Source: Pseudomonadales bacterium
Lineage (GTDB): Bacteria > Pseudomonadota > Gammaproteobacteria > Pseudomonadales > Halieaceae
NCBI GenBank assembly: GCA_024234675.1
Contig: JACKNU010000005.1
Coordinates: forward strand, 62,001 to 126,000
DNA: 64,000 bases
Direction: 5' to 3'
Positions 62,137 through 64,000 of the stretch are shown here, piece after piece. How positions within the stretch are numbered: position 1 is the stretch's first letter; each line of letters opens with the position of its first letter. The position numbers were made by a program, and so were the translations under genes. Under the pieces are notes generated by a model that made no database searches, had not been told where the DNA came from, and saw nothing but the letters and a program-made list of their open reading frames with translations.

Positions 62137-62754
62137 TCAGGAATTGATTATGCCGCGCTCACGCAGCGCGCTTAGAATCTGCTCTACTTCCTCTGCCAGC
62201 GTCTGCCGGTCGGAGTGCAGGTGGATTTCAGGTTTGTCCGGCGCCTCATAGGGGTCATCGATACCGGTGAAATTCTTGATTTCGCCCGCTCTCGCCTTTT
62301 TGTACAAGCCCTTGGGGTCGCGCTCCTCGGCGGCCTCCAGCGAGCAGTCCACATAGACCTCGATGAAATCCATGCCCGCTTCCTCGTGCAGGGCCCGCAC
62401 CTGGTCACGGTCCGCCTTGTAGGGGCTGATGAAACTGCTCAACGCTATGACCCCGGAATCGACAAATAGTTTGGCCACCTCACCTATGCGGCGAATATTC
62501 TCGGTGCGGTCCTCGGCGGAGAAACCCAGGTTCTTGTTGATACCCATGCGTACATTGTCGCCGTCCAGCCGATAGGCCAGCACCCCCATCTCATTGAGCA
62601 TGCCCTCCAACTCCACAGCAACGGTACTCTTACCACTGCCGGACAGGCCGGTAAACCACAGGGTCGCGCCCTTGTGGCCCAGTAACCGGGCGCGATGCTC
62701 GCGGGTGATATCGCCCTCGTGCCAGTGCACGTTTGTCGCCTTCTGTTCTGCCAT
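62137..62754 (-). CDS. cysC: Adenylylsulfate kinase
   Basis: CysC phosphorylates APS to PAPS. The 205-residue protein has Walker A in WFTGLSGSGKSTVAVELE. It also has YRLDGDNVRMGINKNLGFSAEDRTENIRR, at about residues 61-89, then SSFISPYKADRDQVR and FTGIDDPYEAPDKPEIHL. It is free-standing, not fused to a CysN GTPase. It lies between the sulfotransferase gene (upstream) and sat (downstream) on the same strand. Confidence 0.97.
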   Translation of the reverse strand: MAEQKATNVHWHEGDITREHRARLLGHKGATLWFTGLSGSGKSTVAVELEGMLNEMGVLAYRLDGDNVRMGINKNLGFSAEDRTENIRRIGEVAKLFVDSGVIALSSFISPYKADRDQVRALHEEAGMDFIEVYVDCSLEAAEERDPKGLYKKARAGEIKNFTGIDDPYEAPDKPEIHLHSDRQTLAEEVEQILSALRERGIINS

Positions 62755-62848
62755 GTTCTGCGCTCTCTCCAGTTATCAATAATAGTGTCCCGGCGGGGCG
62801 GGATTATCGAGATCCCGCATCGCCACGCAACCGGGTGCGTGTATTCCG

Positions 62849-64000
62849 TTAGCCCGGACGGGGTGCCATGAAGCGCTCCCGGTAGGGGCGAAACTGCGCC
62901 TTGAGCCCCGCTTCGGTGAAGCCGTACTCCTCCAGCGTATAGGCATGGGGAGGACGCAGCTCGCGGCGATTGAACGCCTGCCAGCGGGCCATTTCCGAGC
63001 GCGCCTCCCCGGTCAGTTCCATGCCAAGGAACTCATAGACCCTGCGAATTTCGCCCAGCGGATCGCTCACCGTGTCGGCAAACCACAGATCCAGGAACCT
63101 GTCCTCACCCATCCGTTCACGCACATCCATGGTGTGCTGCATACCCCTGGCGAACTTGCGAGCCCACTGCCGGCCTACCTCATGCGGGTCGGCAGTATCG
63201 GAATAAATCGTCCACACGCCGGCGATAAGGCTGGTGAGTGACGGCAGGGTCTCGAGCGGGTCGCGGTGGGATTGTACCACTTTCGCGTCCGGAAACACCT
63301 TGAATACCAAGTCCATGAAATGCAGGTGGTGGGGCGCCTTCAGGGCCCAGCGCTGGCCCTGCTGGCCACTGCGCCTTTTCTGCCACTGCAGAAACTGTAG
63401 CAGCCGCCGGAAATACTCGTAACCCGGAGTGTGGTCCTGGGCCTCCAACCAGGCGTCATAGGACGGGATATTGGCGAAGGCCTGGGTATTGAAGCTGTAG
63501 AAGGACTGCTCCAGCAACATGATGTCCTCATCCGGCCCCATGGCATCCATGGGGTGGATCGCCAGCAGGTCGGGATTGGCTTCCAGCATGGCGGCCATCT
63601 CCGCCCTGGCCAGGGCGATGCGGGCATCCCCCGCGCAGGTGAAATCCCAGTCTGGCGCCGGGCTGGGATAGCGCACCTCGTACCACAGCGGGGCGTACAT
63701 GCGGTGATCCGCCGCGATCGTGCGGTGCAGCATGGTGGTACCGGTGCGCGGCAGTCCGACTATAAACAGTGGCGCGACAATTTCCTCGTCGTGAATTTCC
63801 GGGAAGCGCTGCAGGAAATATTGCACCCGCAGGCGGGTCGCCAGAATATCCACCATGCGCTGGCGCAGCACGCTGCGCCCCACCTGGTTCAGCTGCGCTT
63901 CCTGATCCAGAGAGTGAAGCAGACGGTGAAGCGGCTCCCGGTAGCCGTCGTCGCCAAAATCATCCAGCCCATCCACACTGCGGGCATCCGCGACCACAGC
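62849..64000 (-). CDS. Sulfotransferase family protein (5' end outside the window)
   Basis: At least 384 codons are visible and the frame is open at the right edge, so the start lies beyond the window. The PAPS-binding 5-phosphosulfate loop is FIVGLPRTGTTMLHRTIAADH. The 3-phosphate region reads VVQSHRDPLETLPSLTSLIAG, with the catalytic-type His-Arg pair. WALKAPHHLHFMDLVFKVFPDAK precedes it. The protein belongs to the Sulfotransfer_3-like group, whose acceptors include lipids and small alcohols. It probably uses PAPS made by the adjacent CysC and Sat. The acceptor is unknown. Confidence 0.88.
   Translation of the reverse strand, partial: AVVADARSVDGLDDFGDDGYREPLHRLLHSLDQEAQLNQVGRSVLRQRMVDILATRLRVQYFLQRFPEIHDEEIVAPLFIVGLPRTGTTMLHRTIAADHRMYAPLWYEVRYPSPAPDWDFTCAGDARIALARAEMAAMLEANPDLLAIHPMDAMGPDEDIMLLEQSFYSFNTQAFANIPSYDAWLEAQDHTPGYEYFRRLLQFLQWQKRRSGQQGQRWALKAPHHLHFMDLVFKVFPDAKVVQSHRDPLETLPSLTSLIAGVWTIYSDTADPHEVGRQWARKFARGMQHTMDVRERMGEDRFLDLWFADTVSDPLGEIRRVYEFLGMELTGEARSEMARWQAFNRRELRPPHAYTLEEYGFTEAGLKAQFRPYRERFMAPRPG

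Overview
The window is a GC-rich gammaproteobacterial chromosome segment. The gene order accA-tilS-pyrG-kdsA-eno-ftsB-ispD-ispF-truD-pcm-nlpD-rpoS is the conserved Pseudomonas-like housekeeping block. Together with a CYP153-type P450, tandem acyl-CoA dehydrogenases, a ketosteroid-isomerase homologue and a complete type II secretion operon, it suggests a marine hydrocarbon- or steroid-using lineage such as the Halieaceae (OM60/NOR5 clade). That placement is inferred from gene content, not measured. No tRNA, rRNA, CRISPR array, insertion sequence or prophage was found, and no gene-free stretch exceeds about 300 bases.

Layout. 1-1.8 kb: the N-terminus of a CYP153-like alkane hydroxylase, its [2Fe-2S] ferredoxin, and a divergent AraC regulator. 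1.9-14.7 kb (minus strand): the housekeeping block, read from accA to rpoS. It carries a DUF368 gene between pcm and nlpD and lacks surE at its usual place. Within it truD, ispD and eno (twice) carry single-base frameshifts packed into 2.7 kb, most likely sequence errors. 14.9-21.2 kb: an ETFB-type protein methyltransferase, rluA, a TPR protein, a purple-acid-phosphatase-like lipoprotein, a sulfurtransferase, a DUF2244 membrane protein and an enoyl-CoA hydratase. 21.3-29.5 kb: a DUF3604 lipoprotein, kbp, rimO, rsmE, a CBS-pair protein, msrA and phoD. 29.6-32.7 kb: a five-gene plus-strand run (small protein, VWA protein, membrane-anchored J-domain protein, unknown protein, htpX) with a heat-shock-like promoter before htpX.

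32.7-41 kb looks like an accessory catabolic island: EthD-like protein, two short-chain dehydrogenases, a deazaflavin-type nitroreductase homologue, two adjacent acyl-CoA dehydrogenases and a ketosteroid isomerase homologue retaining its three catalytic residues. A DUF1499 protein and a DegS-like protease are interspersed. 41-49 kb: a YeeE/YedE sulfur-transport pair, cardiolipin synthase, lrgAB, a sodium:neurotransmitter-type symporter, an Xaa-Pro aminopeptidase, a serine hydrolase and a rubredoxin. 49.3-60.8 kb: gspC-D-E-F-G-H-I-J-K-L-M-N, complete and intact on the minus strand, behind a good -10 element. 60.9-64 kb: sat, cysC and the start of a sulfotransferase, a module that makes PAPS and probably uses it.
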